This document shows, one piece after another, positions 12,968-14,205 of a stretch of 14,205 nucleotides of DNA. The translations under genes were made by a program, and so were the position numbers. The notes beneath the pieces were generated by a model. It saw nothing but the letters and a program-made list of their open reading frames with translations. It had not been told where the DNA came from and did no database searches. Position 1 is the first letter of the stretch, and each line of letters starts with the position of its first letter. Origin of the DNA: an uncultured Collinsella sp. (GTDB lineage Bacteria > Actinomycetota > Coriobacteriia > Coriobacteriales > Coriobacteriaceae); assembly GCA_937950325.1 (NCBI GenBank), contig CALFDJ010000013.1, positions 1 to 14,205 on the forward strand, read 5' to 3'.

Positions 12968-14056
12968 CTAGTCTAGGCGGACTGGGTCGTGGGGGTAGGC
13001 GTTGAGGATCTCGACGCCGGACTCGGTGACCAGGGCCAGGTCTTCGATGCGGACGCCGGTGTGGCCGGGGAGGTAGATGCCCGGCTCGATAGAGAACGTC
13101 ATGCCCGGTTCTACGACCTGCTCGTTGACAAGCGAAACGTCACCTGGCTCGTGGTCCTGCAGGCCGATCGAGTGACCCAGGCGGTGCGTAAAGTACTTGC
13201 CGTAGCCCGCATCCTCAATTACGTCGCGCGCGGCGCGGTCCAGGTCGCACATGCGCACGCCCGGGACGATGAGCGCCTCGGCGGCCTCGTTGGCGCGGCG
13301 TACGATATCGTATATGCGTGCGGTCTCCTTGTCCGGCTCGCCCCAAAAGAACGTGCGCGTCATGTCCGAGCAGTAGTTGCGATGACGCCCGCCAATGTCA
13401 AACAGCACCACGTCGCCGCGCTTGAGTACGGTGTCGTCGGGCTCGTGATGCGGGTCGCCGGCGTTGGCGCCAAAGCTCACGATGGGCGGAAAGCTAAAGC
13501 CCTCGCAGCCGTGATTGCGATACAGGCCGAGCATCTGGTCGGCAATTTCGCGCTCCGTCACGCCCTCGTGAACGAGCTTGATGGCGTCGGCCATCACGGC
13601 GTCGTTGGCAGCCGAGGACACGCGCATGAGCTCCTGCTCGGCGGCATCCTTGTGGGTGCGTGCCGCGGTGACGGCAAAGTCGCCCAGGAAGAACTCGCTC
13701 GCGGCGTGACGATCCATAAGGGGCATCAAAAAGCCGGAGCGCATGACGGTGTCGATACCGAGCGGTTTGGTCGGATCGATCTCGCGTGCGATGGCGTCGG
13801 TCACGACGTCGGTGTCGTTGTGGTAGGCCACGCGGGCATTATCGTACTCGGGTAGCTGATGCAGGGCGTTGACCAAGATCACGGGCTCGTCATCGCGCGC
13901 GAGCAGCACGCCACAAAAACGCTCGAACATATCGGCATAAAAGCCGGTCAGATAGTAGATCGACCACGGGTCGTTCACAAGCAGCTGCGCGCCGGGGTGC
14001 TGAGCCTCGAGCGCATCGAGCACGCGCGCCACACGCTGGTCATCGACATGTGCCAT
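12968..14056 (-). CDS. M24-family metallopeptidase, Xaa-Pro dipeptidase/aminopeptidase type, 362 aa
   Basis: The protein has the two-part build of prolidase-like enzymes: an N-terminal creatinase-type domain (residues ~1-135, with NDPWSIYYLTGFYADMFERF) and a C-terminal pita-bread catalytic domain. All five metal ligands are present: D220 (VVLFDIGG), D231 (CSDMTRTFFW), H295 (HRLGHSIGLQDHEPG), E324 (FSIEPGIYLPGH) and E338 (VRIEDLALV). An active-site His pair follows from DPHHEP (202-206). Such enzymes release N-terminal residues before proline from short peptides in the cytoplasm. No signal peptide is seen. Start ATG 14056 is supported by AAAGGA six nt upstream on the minus strand, and the length is normal for the family. 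It ends in TAG. It stands alone, convergent to the surface gene. PepQ-like and PepP-like substrate preference cannot be told apart here, so no symbol is given. Confidence 0.93.
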   Translation of the reverse strand: MAHVDDQRVARVLDALEAQHPGAQLLVNDPWSIYYLTGFYADMFERFCGVLLARDDEPVILVNALHQLPEYDNARVAYHNDTDVVTDAIAREIDPTKPLGIDTVMRSGFLMPLMDRHAASEFFLGDFAVTAARTHKDAAEQELMRVSSAANDAVMADAIKLVHEGVTEREIADQMLGLYRNHGCEGFSFPPIVSFGANAGDPHHEPDDTVLKRGDVVLFDIGGRHRNYCSDMTRTFFWGEPDKETARIYDIVRRANEAAEALIVPGVRMCDLDRAARDVIEDAGYGKYFTHRLGHSIGLQDHEPGDVSLVNEQVVEPGMTFSIEPGIYLPGHTGVRIEDLALVTESGVEILNAYPHDPVRLD

Positions 14057-14061
14057 GAAAC

Positions 14062-14111
14062 ATCCTTTCGCTAGGGTGCCACCATGGTATCCCCAATGCC
14101 AGGGTAGTCAA
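14062..14111 (-). promoter_or_regulatory. Promoter and ribosome binding site of the M24 peptidase gene
   Basis: On the minus strand TTGACT (plus 14106-14111) is followed after 16 nt by TACCAT (plus 14084-14089), then the Shine-Dalgarno GAAAGGA (plus 14062-14068) and ATG at 14056. The short leader and spacing are consistent with a sigma-A type promoter. The -35 box is the AGTCAA edge of a family 2 repeat. Confidence 0.5.
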
Positions 14112-14205
14112 TTTGGGACGGGGCTATTTTAGCTGCGCCAAACATGCGGAATGATTTTTCTGGGACGGGGATTAAAAAAGGCTCTGTTAGACCAGGATTG
14201 ACATA
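14103..14205. repeat. Two further GGGACGGGG repeat copies (family 2) upstream of the peptidase gene
   Basis: The first copy is GGTAGTCAATTTGGGACGGG beginning at 14103, continuing GCTATTTTAGCTGC. It matches 5419-5447 and 12727-12758. A shorter copy TGGGACGGGG (14161-14170) is followed by ATTAAAAAAGGC. The window ends in TTGACA (14198-14203), a perfect -35 hexamer on the plus strand whose -10 would lie outside. No coding sequence was found in 14057-14205. Confidence 0.65.

Noticed and set aside
5968..12970. Genome-wide reassignment of TAG to a sense codon
   Set aside because: The surface gene and the M24 peptidase both end in TAG at natural C-termini, so TAG works as a stop here; only a site-specific or partial effect remains possible.

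Overview
The window looks like chromosomal DNA of a high-GC Gram-positive gut actinobacterium, most likely a Coriobacteriia member of Collinsella type. This rests on the GC-rich codon choice in valS and clpX, the clpX-valS-folC gene order, a very large secreted Ig-repeat protein with an LAQTG cell-wall sorting signal, and gaps filled with hairpin repeats. The genus is an inference from style and was not tested by a search.

Layout, left to right: (1) the 3' part of clpX (1-795) and its strong terminator; (2) a leader with a perfect 14-bp hairpin, then valS (1007-3703); (3) a 280-nt gap with a ~125-bp imperfect inverted repeat and a terminator that ends only 22 nt before folC (3984-5327); (4) a 334-nt gap with two palindromic repeat elements, then a leader with a Shine-Dalgarno; (5) a 6,975-nt reading frame (5662-12636) for a giant surface protein: signal peptide, about 24 Big_4-like Ig domains, one Big_2-like domain, a Lys/Asp/Gly-rich spacer and LAQTGD sorting signal. 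The frame is intact except for two in-frame TAG codons at 5968 and 8503; (6) a convergent gap with the surface gene's terminator, the peptidase gene's terminator and further copies of both repeat families; (7) a complete M24 metallopeptidase (Xaa-Pro peptidase family) on the minus strand (12968-14056), with its own promoter and more repeat copies upstream.

The left three genes are housekeeping: protein unfolding for ClpP, tRNA-Val charging and folate polyglutamylation. The surface gene is an accessory insertion between housekeeping genes. It is bracketed on both sides by the same two non-coding repeat families, so it looks like a cassette that recombination could gain or lose. The most noteworthy observations are the two amber codons in an otherwise clean 2,322-sense-codon frame, an alternating two-domain super-repeat in the C-terminal half, a palindrome family whose two copies keep the same A-C mismatch, and a GGGACGGGG repeat family whose AGTCAA/TTGACT edge seems to supply -35 boxes. 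No tRNA, rRNA, CRISPR array, transposase or phage gene was seen.
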